This document shows, in pieces, positions 1 through 5,950 of a stretch of DNA of 6,733 nucleotides (within the stretch, counting starts at the first letter, position 1; every line of letters begins with the position of its first letter). The translations under genes and the position numbers were made by a program. Below the pieces are notes generated by a model. That model was not told the DNA's origin. It saw only the letters and a list, made by a program, of their open reading frames with translations, and made no database searches. The DNA lies in the NCBI GenBank assembly GCA_036337765.1, contig JAYZDP010000175.1:1-6733 (forward strand), given 5' to 3'. This DNA is from JAYZDP01 sp036337765. Lineage in GTDB: Bacteria > Acidobacteriota > Thermoanaerobaculia > Multivoradales > Multivoraceae.

Positions 1-1306
1 GGTACTCATCGAAGCCCTGGCCGAAGCCGAACGCGGCGGCGACTGTGCCGTTGGCGACCAGGCCAGCGGTCCGGTAGCCCGTGTCTTGTAGCAGCTCGGG
101 CAGGGTCAGCGCCTCTTCCGCCAGCCGGGATCGGCTTCCCAACGTGCCGTGAGCGAGTGGCCACAGGCTCGTCAGCAGCGAGGCGACGGACGAGCGGGTG
201 AACGACGACTGTGCCACCGAGTTCTCGAATACGGTGGCGCGGGCCGCGAAGCCGTCGGTGTGGGGTGTTTGGCTGGGGTCGTCGCCGTAGGCGCCCAGCT
301 GGTCGGCGCGCAGAGTATCGATGAGATAGACGATGATGTTCGGCTCGCTCGGGGCGGCGTGCGCGGCCTGCACATCGGGGGAGGCCCGGTTCGTCGGTGG
401 GCTGGCAGCAGCTGGGCGGGGCAGGATGAGCCGCGCCCCGTCGACGACGATCGCGTCGCCGCTGCCTCCGCCCGGGTCCACCACGCCAAGCAGTCGCAGG
501 CGGGCGATCTCGGTACGCTCTCCGCCCAGTTCGAACGCCGCTTCGGCCGTGCCGCCTTGTACATGGATCAGCTGAACGGGGCCGCCCGACCCGCGATCGA
601 GGCGCACTTCGAGACCGCCCTGATCGGCCCGTGTGCGCACGCCTTCGATCTCTAACGAGCTGCCGGCGGGCAAGCGAAGGTGGTAGTCGAGCCGGACCCG
701 TGGCGGCACGACCAGTGCGCCGTTGCGGACCCGTGGCTCCAGTGCCTCCGTGGAAGGGTCGAACCAGATCTCGTGCCAGGCGACCTTCAGCTCGACGTTT
801 CGGCGACGCAGGACGCCCCTTCCCGCCGAAGCGGTCTCGTAGCGGAGTTCCAGCAGGTTCTCGCCCTCAAGCAGGCTGTCTGCCGGGAGCGTGACCGTGT
901 AGCTGTGCAGGCCGCTTCGCAGCCGCACTTCACCGACCGGCCTCCGGTTGACCGCGACCTGGACGGTCAGCTCCTCTCCCATACGCTCTGGGAGTCGACC
1001 TCTGAGCTTCACGGGCAAAGCCCGAGGTGAAACCACGAAGAAGGTCAGTGCCGACTCGGTGTCGACGCCCCATACGAAGGTGTCCTTCAGACCCGTCGCG
1101 ACCTCGTCGTTGACCCACCAGCCGAAGCCGAGAAGCCGCCGGGCGTCGCCGGTTCCGAGGTCGATGCGAGTGGTCTCGCGCAGAATTTCGGCTCTCGGCA
1201 GCGCTGCGGCCAGGTCGAATACGTCGACCTCTGGTGCCGGCTCGCCCGGCGAGCAGCCACCGATGGCCAAGACAGAAATGAAAAGGGACCCGGCAAGAAC
1301 TCTCAA
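1..1306 (-). CDS. Sulfatase/alkaline-phosphatase-fold lipoprotein, C-terminus cut by window edge
   Basis: Partial gene read leftwards; 435 codons are visible and the 3' end lies beyond base 1. The frame is open from an in-frame TAG (1319-1321) onward. The first possible start is TTG at 1306, with AGGA at 1317-1320 as a weak ribosome binding site. The product begins with a lipoprotein signal (MRVLAGSLFISVLAIGGC, lipidated Cys18), so it is probably membrane-anchored outside the cytoplasm. Residues about 25-310 are a beta-rich region I do not recognise. The catalytic fold starts at NIIVYLIDTLRADQLGAYG (323-341), with Asp330 as the expected metal ligand, followed by FTRSSVASLLTSLWP (369-383). Aligned to the sulfatase motif C/S-x-P-S-R-x-x-x-L, the nucleophile position is Thr370. 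Formylglycine maturation needs Cys or Ser, so a phosphohydrolase or phosphotransferase role is as likely as sulfatase. The substrate is unknown. The remaining metal ligands lie in the missing part. It is divergent from the PhaR-like gene across 87 bp. Confidence 0.85.
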   Translation of the reverse strand, partial: MRVLAGSLFISVLAIGGCSPGEPAPEVDVFDLAAALPRAEILRETTRIDLGTGDARRLLGFGWWVNDEVATGLKDTFVWGVDTESALTFFVVSPRALPVKLRGRLPERMGEELTVQVAVNRRPVGEVRLRSGLHSYTVTLPADSLLEGENLLELRYETASAGRGVLRRRNVELKVAWHEIWFDPSTEALEPRVRNGALVVPPRVRLDYHLRLPAGSSLEIEGVRTRADQGGLEVRLDRGSGGPVQLIHVQGGTAEAAFELGGERTEIARLRLLGVVDPGGGSGDAIVVDGARLILPRPAAASPPTNRASPDVQAAHAAPSEPNIIVYLIDTLRADQLGAYGDDPSQTPHTDGFAARATVFENSVAQSSFTRSSVASLLTSLWPLAHGTLGSRSRLAEEALTLPELLQDTGYRTAGLVANGTVAAAFGFGQGFDEY

Positions 1307-1345
1307 AGCGTTGCCATCCTATGGTGGACGAAAGGGCGCCGCGCT

Positions 1346-1363
1346 GCGGTACGATGGTGCCGC
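1346..1363. promoter_or_regulatory. Inverted repeat 1, possible operator or leader hairpin
   Basis: The arms GCGGTAC (1346-1352) and GTGCCGC (1357-1363) pair along all seven positions, one of them a T-G wobble, around the 4-base loop GATG. T1345 precedes the left arm, giving the same TGCGG start as the next repeat. Its place just upstream of a DNA-binding regulator gene makes an autoregulatory operator possible. This is inference; the dyad is seen directly. Confidence 0.4.
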
Positions 1364-1365
1364 GA

Positions 1366-1382
1366 TGCGGCAAAAGGCCGCA
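1366..1382. promoter_or_regulatory. Inverted repeat 2, abutting the PhaR-like ribosome binding site
   Basis: The perfect 6-bp arms TGCGGC (1366-1371) and GCCGCA (1377-1382) flank the loop AAAAG. The right arm ends one base before the AGGAG at 1384-1388. The structure could be a protein-binding dyad, or an mRNA hairpin that influences ribosome access. It starts 21 bp after the TGCGG of repeat 1, about two helical turns, so proteins bound at both would lie on the same DNA face. PhaR proteins of Paracoccus and Rhodobacter are known to recognise TGC/GCA-rich sites, which fits loosely. Confidence 0.42.
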
Positions 1383-1393
1383 GAGGAGAGCCG

Positions 1394-1837
1394 ATGAGAA
1401 AGATCCGCCGCTACGAAAGCCGAAAGCTCTACGACCCGGCCGAGAGCCGCTACGTGGCGCTGCAGGAGATCGCGACCTGGATCCGGGAGGGTGAGGAGAT
1501 CGAGGTCATCGACACCACCACCGGTGCCGACGTCACCGGCTCGACGCTGACCCAGATCATCCTTGAGGAGGGACGTAGTGGTCGTGGCAGGGTCCCGGCC
1601 GACGTCCTGCACGATCTCGTCCGCGCTAGCGGTGAGCGCCTCTCGAGCGGTGTGCGCGACGTACAGGAGACCGCCAACAGATTCATGCGTGCCTCGCTTG
1701 AGCGGCTCGGCCCGATCCGGGAGGCGCGAGAGGAGATCGCGAGCTTGAAGGAGCGGCTGGCCCGGCTCGAGGCGACGCTGTCACAGGTCGAGCGCACGGC
1801 CGTGGATAGTGCGGAGTCCGAGCAGGCTTCGCGATGA
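1394..1837 (+). CDS. phaR: PhaR-like polyhydroxyalkanoate synthesis regulator
   Basis: Complete 147-residue cytoplasmic protein. Residues 2-59 match the PHB/PHA accumulation regulator DNA-binding domain (PF07879 type): IRRYESRKLYDPAESRYV near the start, then VIDTTTGADVTGSTLTQIILEE (residues 38-59, written here only to identify the domain by its D-x-x-T-G and LTQII core). Residues about 68-100 are helical. Residues about 105-135 are rich in Glu, Arg and Leu with heptad-like spacing, suggesting a coiled coil for oligomerisation. Characterised PhaR proteins repress phasin and their own genes and are released when they bind PHA granules. No PHA synthase, phasin or depolymerase is in the window, so a PHA role here rests on family alone. 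The ATG at 1394 is fixed by AGGAG at 1384-1388. The stop overlaps the start of the VWFA gene by four bases (ATGA), implying translational coupling. Confidence 0.85.
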   Translation: MRKIRRYESRKLYDPAESRYVALQEIATWIREGEEIEVIDTTTGADVTGSTLTQIILEEGRSGRGRVPADVLHDLVRASGERLSSGVRDVQETANRFMRASLERLGPIREAREEIASLKERLARLEATLSQVERTAVDSAESEQASR

Positions 1838-3426
1838 ACCGTTGGGTCGGCTTCGGTCTCCTCCTGCTGCTCGCGCCCGCCACGTCGCCTCAGGAGGTGA
1901 AGCTTCCTGACGTCTTCACCGAAGTCATCGACGTACGCGTGGTCAACATCGAAGTGGTGGTTACCGACGCCGATGGCATCCGCGTCCACGGTCTCGGTCC
2001 CGGCGACTTCCGGCTTCGTGTCGACGGCGCGCCGAGGCCGATCGAGTATTTCAGCGAGATTCTGGGTGGCGAATCGGTGGGGGATTCCGGCGCGTTGCCT
2101 GGCGCGCCCGCGCTCGCGGAGGGCGCGAGCACCAGCTACCTGGTCTTCATCGATGACTACTTTTCGATCGCCCGCGACCGTAACCGCGTTCTGGGCGCCC
2201 TGATCGAAGACCTCGATCGGCTCCATGCGCGCGATCGGATGGCGGTCGTGGCCTTTGATGGTCGTGGCCTGGAGCTCTTGTCGAGCTGGACGCAATCGCG
2301 GCTCGAGCTCGAGCGGGCCCTGCGCCACGCCACCGAGCGCAAAAGCTACGGTCTGCATCGCATGGGCGAGCTGCGTGCCAGCGACCGCAGTGGATTCGGT
2401 TTCCGACGCGGCATCGGCAGGCTCGACCCGCTCGAGCGTAGCTACGCCCGGCGGCTGGCGGAACAGGTCGAGCGTGCCGTCTCAGCCGTCGTCGCCACCT
2501 TGCGCAGCTTCGCTTCGCCGCCGGGACGGAAGGTGATGATATTGCTCAATGGCGGATGGCCGGCGGCACCGGCAGAGTTCGCGGTCACTACCTCGCGTGG
2601 CAGCTTTGGGGCGGCGTACGCGGCCTCACGGGAGTTGATTCCGCGCTCTGCGACGCTGCTGAGCCCGTTGGCCGATGCAGCGAACCTGCTGGGCTACACG
2701 CTCTATCCGGTCGACGTTCCGGGCATGGGCTCGGGCTTCGCCAGCGATGGCGGAACTGGCAGCGGGCTCATGGGGCGTGAGGGGCAGATGCATGACTCGC
2801 TCTCCTTCCTCGCTCGAGAAACGGGCGGGCAGCCGCTGTACAACTCCCGCAGGCTATCGGCACTGGAGACCGTCTCCGATGACACTCGCTCGTACTACTG
2901 GCTGGGCTTTTCACTCGATCGGGCTGGCGACGACAGTCGCCACGATGTCGAGGTCGACGTGCTCAGGCCAGGCCTCGAGGTGAGGACGCGCGAGGGCTTC
3001 GTCGACCTCTCTCGCCGCAGCGAAGTGACGATGGTGGTCGAGAGCTCGTTGCTCTTCGGCCACCCGGCAAGCGACAGACCTCTCGAGGTGCGTTTCGGGA
3101 AGGCACGCAAGGCGCGTCGGGGAATCGTGGAGATTCCGCTCGAGGTCGGATTCGCGCTCGACGACGTGACGCTGCTGCAGGTCGGTCCTGATGCGTACGG
3201 TGGGGAGGTCGAGGTGCGGGTGACCGTGATGGATGAGTCCGGCTACCGCTCCGATACGCCGGTCGAGTCCGTCCGGATCGCGGGCAGGGAGCGGCCGGAG
3301 CCGGGGCAGATGTACTGGTGGAAGACCACGCTGCTGATGCGCAAGCGCAACCACCGCGTCGTGGTCGCCGTCTTCGACGCCCTGAGCGGTGCGATGTTCT
3401 CGAGCTCGGCCGAGATATTCCCGTAG
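1834..3426 (+). CDS. Secreted VWFA-related domain protein (acidobacterial type)
   Basis: Complete 530-residue protein. Residues 1-19 form a signal peptide (positive MNR, then a hydrophobic leucine stretch), so it is exported; no C-terminal membrane anchor is evident. Residues about 30-75 carry the beta module typical of the acidobacterial VWFA-related family (TIGR03436 type): VVVTDADGIRVHGLGPGDF, then the VDGAPRPIEYF stretch. The VWA fold begins at YLVFIDDYFS (102-111). The MIDAS signature DxSxS reads D107-D-Y-F-S111, so the first Ser is Tyr and metal binding may be altered. The family hallmark near the VWA end is clear at residues 353-390, with SYYWLGFS followed by GLEVRTREGF. Residues about 391-530 form a further beta-rich region. 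The function of this family is poorly known; adhesion, protein binding or envelope assembly are guesses. No strong ribosome binding site precedes the ATG, consistent with coupling to the overlapping regulator gene. Confidence 0.85.
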   Translation: MNRWVGFGLLLLLAPATSPQEVKLPDVFTEVIDVRVVNIEVVVTDADGIRVHGLGPGDFRLRVDGAPRPIEYFSEILGGESVGDSGALPGAPALAEGASTSYLVFIDDYFSIARDRNRVLGALIEDLDRLHARDRMAVVAFDGRGLELLSSWTQSRLELERALRHATERKSYGLHRMGELRASDRSGFGFRRGIGRLDPLERSYARRLAEQVERAVSAVVATLRSFASPPGRKVMILLNGGWPAAPAEFAVTTSRGSFGAAYAASRELIPRSATLLSPLADAANLLGYTLYPVDVPGMGSGFASDGGTGSGLMGREGQMHDSLSFLARETGGQPLYNSRRLSALETVSDDTRSYYWLGFSLDRAGDDSRHDVEVDVLRPGLEVRTREGFVDLSRRSEVTMVVESSLLFGHPASDRPLEVRFGKARKARRGIVEIPLEVGFALDDVTLLQVGPDAYGGEVEVRVTVMDESGYRSDTPVESVRIAGRERPEPGQMYWWKTTLLMRKRNHRVVVAVFDALSGAMFSSSAEIFP

Positions 3427-3432
3427 GAGGCT

Positions 3433-4668
3433 CTATGCCGAGCCGCCGGGGATGTCGCTGTAGGCAACATCGCGGTCGACTCGGATGTCACCCGGTAGCT
3501 GCAGCACGCGCTCGGCGATGATGTTGCGAAGGATCTCGTCGGAGCCGCCGGCGATCCTCATGCCGGGGGAGGACAGGAAGGCGCCTTGGAAGATCCCGTG
3601 CAGGAAAACCTCGTCTCCGGCCACCAGCACTCCCGCCTGCTCGAGCAGGTCGGCGCCGAAGGCTCCGATCTCCTGCTGCTTCGAGGCGCTCACGAGCTTC
3701 TCGATGGACGCCTCCGGCCCGGGTGTCTCGCCCCGGCCGAGCTTCGTGAGGGTGCGCGCCTTGGTCAGGCGCAGCCCCTCGGCCTCGACATACCAGTCGG
3801 CGAGCCGATCGCGAACCGCCGAGTTGGCGATCGCGGTGGCGCCGTCAAGCTCGACGGCTCGCGAGAGCTCGAAGATCTCGCGGAAGTCCGGCGGTCCGGC
3901 GCCGCCGACAGCCAGCCGCTCATTCATCAGCGTGGTCAGCGACACCTGCCAGCCCTCGCCCACCTCGCCGAGTCGCTGCGAATCGGGGATACGGACGTTG
4001 GTGAAGAAGACTTCGTTGAAGTTCGAGCCCCCCGAGATCTGGCGGATCGGCTTGACGTCGATTCCGGGGCTTTCCATGTCGAGCCAGAAAAACGTCAGGC
4101 CCTTGTGCTTCGGCAGGGCCGGGTCGTGCCTCGTGACCAGGATGCCGTACTTCGAGTAGTGGGCACCCGAGGTCCAGACTTTCTGGCCGTTGATGATCCA
4201 GTCGTCGCCGTCGCGCTCGGCGCGGGTACGCAGACCCGCCAGGTCAGAGCCGGCGATCGGCTCTGAGAAGAGCTGGCACCAGATGTCTTCGCCGGTGACC
4301 ATGCGGGGCAGCAGGCGCTCCTTGGCGGGGACGTCGGCGTACTGCATCATCACCGGGCCACACATGCCGAGGCCGATGTCGAATACACCGCGCGGCACGT
4401 CGTAAGCCGCCTCCTCCTCGCGGTAGATGATGGTCTCCATCGGCGTGCCGCCGCGCCCGCCAACCCCTTCGGGCCAGTGGATGACGGCGTAGCCCGCCTC
4501 GGCCTTCTTCGCCTGCCACTCCTTGGCGAGCTCGACGTACTCGTCTTCCCCACGGCGCAGCGAGACACGGGCATCCCCCGCTGTCTCGAGGCGCCGTGCG
4601 TTGGCATCCAGCCAGCCGCGGACCTCGGAGCGGAAGATGGCTTGTTCGGAACTGTCGTTGAAGTCCAC
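3433..4668 (-). CDS. Acyl-CoA dehydrogenase, putative catalytic subunit of a pair
   Basis: Complete 411-residue cytoplasmic flavoenzyme of the acyl-CoA dehydrogenase family, introducing an alpha,beta double bond into an acyl-CoA and passing electrons to ETF. The helical N-domain is residues 1-125. The middle beta domain has WCQLFSEPIAGSDLAGL (130-146) and GQKVWTSGA (161-169), the FAD/substrate contact motifs. The C-domain ends with AGGSDEILRNIIAERVL (373-389). The Glu used by medium-chain enzymes in the YEGTS motif aligns with Gly374. Glu250 in LMNERLAVG sits where isovaleryl-CoA and long-chain dehydrogenases keep their base, and is my candidate. The start is GTG at 4668, because MDFNDSSEQAIFRSEVR is the normal family N-terminus; the ribosome binding site is weak (GGAT), as expected for a gene 11 bp after its partner. 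The substrate cannot be read from sequence. The stop lies 6 bp from the stop of the converging VWFA gene. Confidence 0.9.
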   Translation of the reverse strand: MDFNDSSEQAIFRSEVRGWLDANARRLETAGDARVSLRRGEDEYVELAKEWQAKKAEAGYAVIHWPEGVGGRGGTPMETIIYREEEAAYDVPRGVFDIGLGMCGPVMMQYADVPAKERLLPRMVTGEDIWCQLFSEPIAGSDLAGLRTRAERDGDDWIINGQKVWTSGAHYSKYGILVTRHDPALPKHKGLTFFWLDMESPGIDVKPIRQISGGSNFNEVFFTNVRIPDSQRLGEVGEGWQVSLTTLMNERLAVGGAGPPDFREIFELSRAVELDGATAIANSAVRDRLADWYVEAEGLRLTKARTLTKLGRGETPGPEASIEKLVSASKQQEIGAFGADLLEQAGVLVAGDEVFLHGIFQGAFLSSPGMRIAGGSDEILRNIIAERVLQLPGDIRVDRDVAYSDIPGGSA

Positions 4669-4679
4669 TGGGGATCCGC

Positions 4680-5807
4680 CTAGGCGGCCTCGATCGCACC
4701 GACCTGGTCGGCCTCGAGATGGGTGATGAGCCGGTCTTTCCAGGAGTGGAGGCTACCGAGCGCCAGCGACAGGAGCTTCGAGCGACGATAGAAGAGGTGA
4801 CAGTCGTGCTCCCAGGTGAAGCCGATGCCGCCGTGGGTTTGGATATTCTCCTTCGAAGCGTAGTGGTAGGCCTGCGTGGCGCTGATGCGGGCACCGGCGG
4901 CCGCGACCTGAAGCTCCTTTGCCCCGCTCGACAGAGCCCAGGCGCCGTAGTAGCAATTGGCGCGGGCGAGCTCATTCTTGATGTACATGTCGGCGAGCTT
5001 GTGCTTGATGGCCTGGAAGGAGCCGATCGGTCGGCCGAAAGCGAAGCGGCCACGCGCGTAGTCGACGGCCATCGCCAGGCAGGCGTCGGAGCCGCCCAGC
5101 TGTTCCATGGCGTAGAGCACCGCGGCACGGTCGAACAGTTCGTCTTTGATCGCCCAGCCCTGGCCCTCTTCTCCCAGCAAGTCGGCGGGTGCGCCTGAAA
5201 GCGTGACCCGAGCGTGCGAGCGGGTCGGGTCCAGGGTCTGGACAGCCTCGCGGCTGATGCCGTCGCCAGCCAGATCGACGATGGCCAGTGTCGGCCCGGC
5301 TGCCGAAGAGGAGGCAACGATGGCGAAATCGGCAACATCGCCGTCGGGGACGGGTAGCTTCTCGCCGTCGAGCTTGCCGTCGGCGTAGGTGGTGGCCAGG
5401 TTTGCGGCCGTCGGCGCCTTGGCTCCCTCTGCCAGGGCGAAGGTGCCGATCAGCTCGCCGGCCGCCAGCTTCGGCAGATAAGTCTGCTTCTGCTCTTCGC
5501 TACCCGCGAGCAGCAGCGCCTCGGTGGCCAAATAGACCGAGGAGCTGAAGGGCACCGGCGCGACCGCGCGCCCCAACTCCTCGGCGACGCAGCACAGCTC
5601 CAGATAGCCGTAGCCGATGCCGCCGTACTCTTCGGGAATCGAGATGCCGGTGAACTCGAGACCGACGATGTCTTTCCACAGCTCTTCCGCATAGGGCTCG
5701 TCGCCGTCGAGGATGCGGCGCGGCACGTCCGTCGTGCAGGTGCTCTTGAGGAAGTCTCTCGCCTGCGTCTTGAGCATTTTTTGGGCGTCGTCGAAATCGA
5801 AGTTCAT
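4680..5807 (-). CDS. Acyl-CoA dehydrogenase, putative non-catalytic partner subunit
   Basis: Complete 375-residue protein of the acyl-CoA dehydrogenase family. The N-domain (1-120) includes GISIPEEYGGIGYGYLEL (54-71). The middle domain lacks the usual T/S-E-P-x-x-G-S-D motif and shows TFALAEGAKAP (122-132) instead. The C-domain keeps FAFGRPIGSFQAIKHKLADM (255-274) and QTHGGIGFTWEHD (323-335). The medium-chain catalytic Glu position aligns with Leu350 and the isovaleryl-type position with Ala228, so this subunit probably lacks its own base. Adjacent, dissimilar dehydrogenase genes with this split form alpha2beta2 heterotetramers in mycobacterial sterol side-chain breakdown (FadE26-FadE27, FadE28-FadE29). 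By analogy, it should pair with the next gene, 11 bp downstream. I chose ATG 5807, not the in-frame ATG at 5903: AGGAG stands five bases upstream, and MNFDFDDAQKMLKTQAR is the expected family start, while the extra 32 residues are Arg/Pro-rich and unlike the family. Confidence 0.88.
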   Translation of the reverse strand: MNFDFDDAQKMLKTQARDFLKSTCTTDVPRRILDGDEPYAEELWKDIVGLEFTGISIPEEYGGIGYGYLELCCVAEELGRAVAPVPFSSSVYLATEALLLAGSEEQKQTYLPKLAAGELIGTFALAEGAKAPTAANLATTYADGKLDGEKLPVPDGDVADFAIVASSSAAGPTLAIVDLAGDGISREAVQTLDPTRSHARVTLSGAPADLLGEEGQGWAIKDELFDRAAVLYAMEQLGGSDACLAMAVDYARGRFAFGRPIGSFQAIKHKLADMYIKNELARANCYYGAWALSSGAKELQVAAAGARISATQAYHYASKENIQTHGGIGFTWEHDCHLFYRRSKLLSLALGSLHSWKDRLITHLEADQVGAIEAA

Positions 5808-5812
5808 GGCAT

Positions 5813-5817
5813 CTCCT
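5813..5817 (-). promoter_or_regulatory. Ribosome binding site fixing the dehydrogenase start
   Basis: Read leftwards, AGGAG lies five bases before the ATG at 5807. It supports this start over the longer reading frame that opens at 5903. Confidence 0.8.
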
Positions 5818-5893
5818 GTTTGCCTTTTCGCGGGCCGCCGCGGCCGAGCCGAGCGGTGTCTCGGGGCGTGAAGGGTCCCCGGGAAGGCTGCGA

Positions 5894-5902
5894 AGCATAG
5901 CA
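5894..5902 (-). promoter_or_regulatory. Possible extended -10 promoter element for the dehydrogenase pair
   Basis: Read leftwards, the sequence TGCTATGCT fits an extended -10 (TGn then TATGCT, four of six matches to TATAAT), about 87 bp before the dehydrogenase ATG. TTGTGA, which resembles a -35 box, lies upstream at a short spacing of 14 bp and inside the hairpin loop region. In GC-rich DNA of an unknown lineage this is only suggestive. Confidence 0.22.
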
Positions 5903-5930
5903 TGCGTCACGCCTCACAAGGCGTGGCGCA
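5903..5930 (-). terminator. Intergenic hairpin after myo-inositol oxygenase, terminator-like
   Basis: The arms 5903-5914 and 5919-5930 pair at 11 of 12 positions around a 4-base loop. The exception, 5907 against 5926, is a G-U wobble on the plus strand and a C-A mismatch on the transcribed minus strand. The inner seven pairs (5908-5914 with 5919-5925) are perfect. It begins about 20 bases after the MIOX stop codon, where a terminator is expected. No U-run follows it, so intrinsic termination would be weak. A 3'-end stabilising hairpin or a regulatory dyad for the dehydrogenase genes are alternatives. Confidence 0.5.
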
Positions 5931-5950
5931 GGGCGGCTCGAAGCCGATGT

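Larger units (their letters stand above)
1307..1393. promoter_or_regulatory. Divergent intergenic region between lipoprotein and PhaR-like genes
   Basis: These 87 bp separate two outward-facing genes and must hold the 5' leaders of both, and probably their promoters. No good sigma70 box pair is visible. The best rightward candidate is a poor one: TGGACG at 1325-1330 and TACGAT at 1350-1355, 19 bp apart. The right half is dominated by two adjacent inverted repeats, described separately. The rightward ribosome binding site AGGAG is at 1384-1388, five bases before the ATG at 1394. Confidence 0.5.

Noticed and set aside
149..655. 168-codon plus-strand reading frame antisense to the lipoprotein gene
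   Set aside because: It is antisense to conserved catalytic sequence. Its composition is that of a GC-rich shadow frame and no domain is recognisable.
930..1373. 147-codon minus-strand reading frame over the start of the lipoprotein gene
   Set aside because: It is Arg-rich with no recognisable family and overlaps the correct frame, which carries a lipoprotein signal and runs open into the sulfatase-fold motifs.
1450..2358. 302-codon minus-strand reading frame across the PhaR-like and VWFA genes
   Set aside because: It runs antisense to two well-supported genes, with low-complexity Arg/Ser composition; long shadow frames are expected at high GC.
3485..4266. Two 224-226-codon plus-strand frames antisense to the catalytic dehydrogenase
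   Set aside because: Both mirror the codon pattern of the dehydrogenase and show no family motif or ribosome binding site.
4244..5338. 364-codon minus-strand frame bridging both dehydrogenase genes
   Set aside because: It is an alternative frame of two complete, motif-rich genes, and its sequence is Arg/Pro/Ser-rich without domains. It is not evidence of a frameshifted fusion, because both normal frames are intact.
5808..5903. In-frame 32-residue N-terminal extension of the upstream dehydrogenase
   Set aside because: The extension is Arg/Pro-rich and unlike the family, and the internal ATG at 5807 has an AGGAG five bases upstream.
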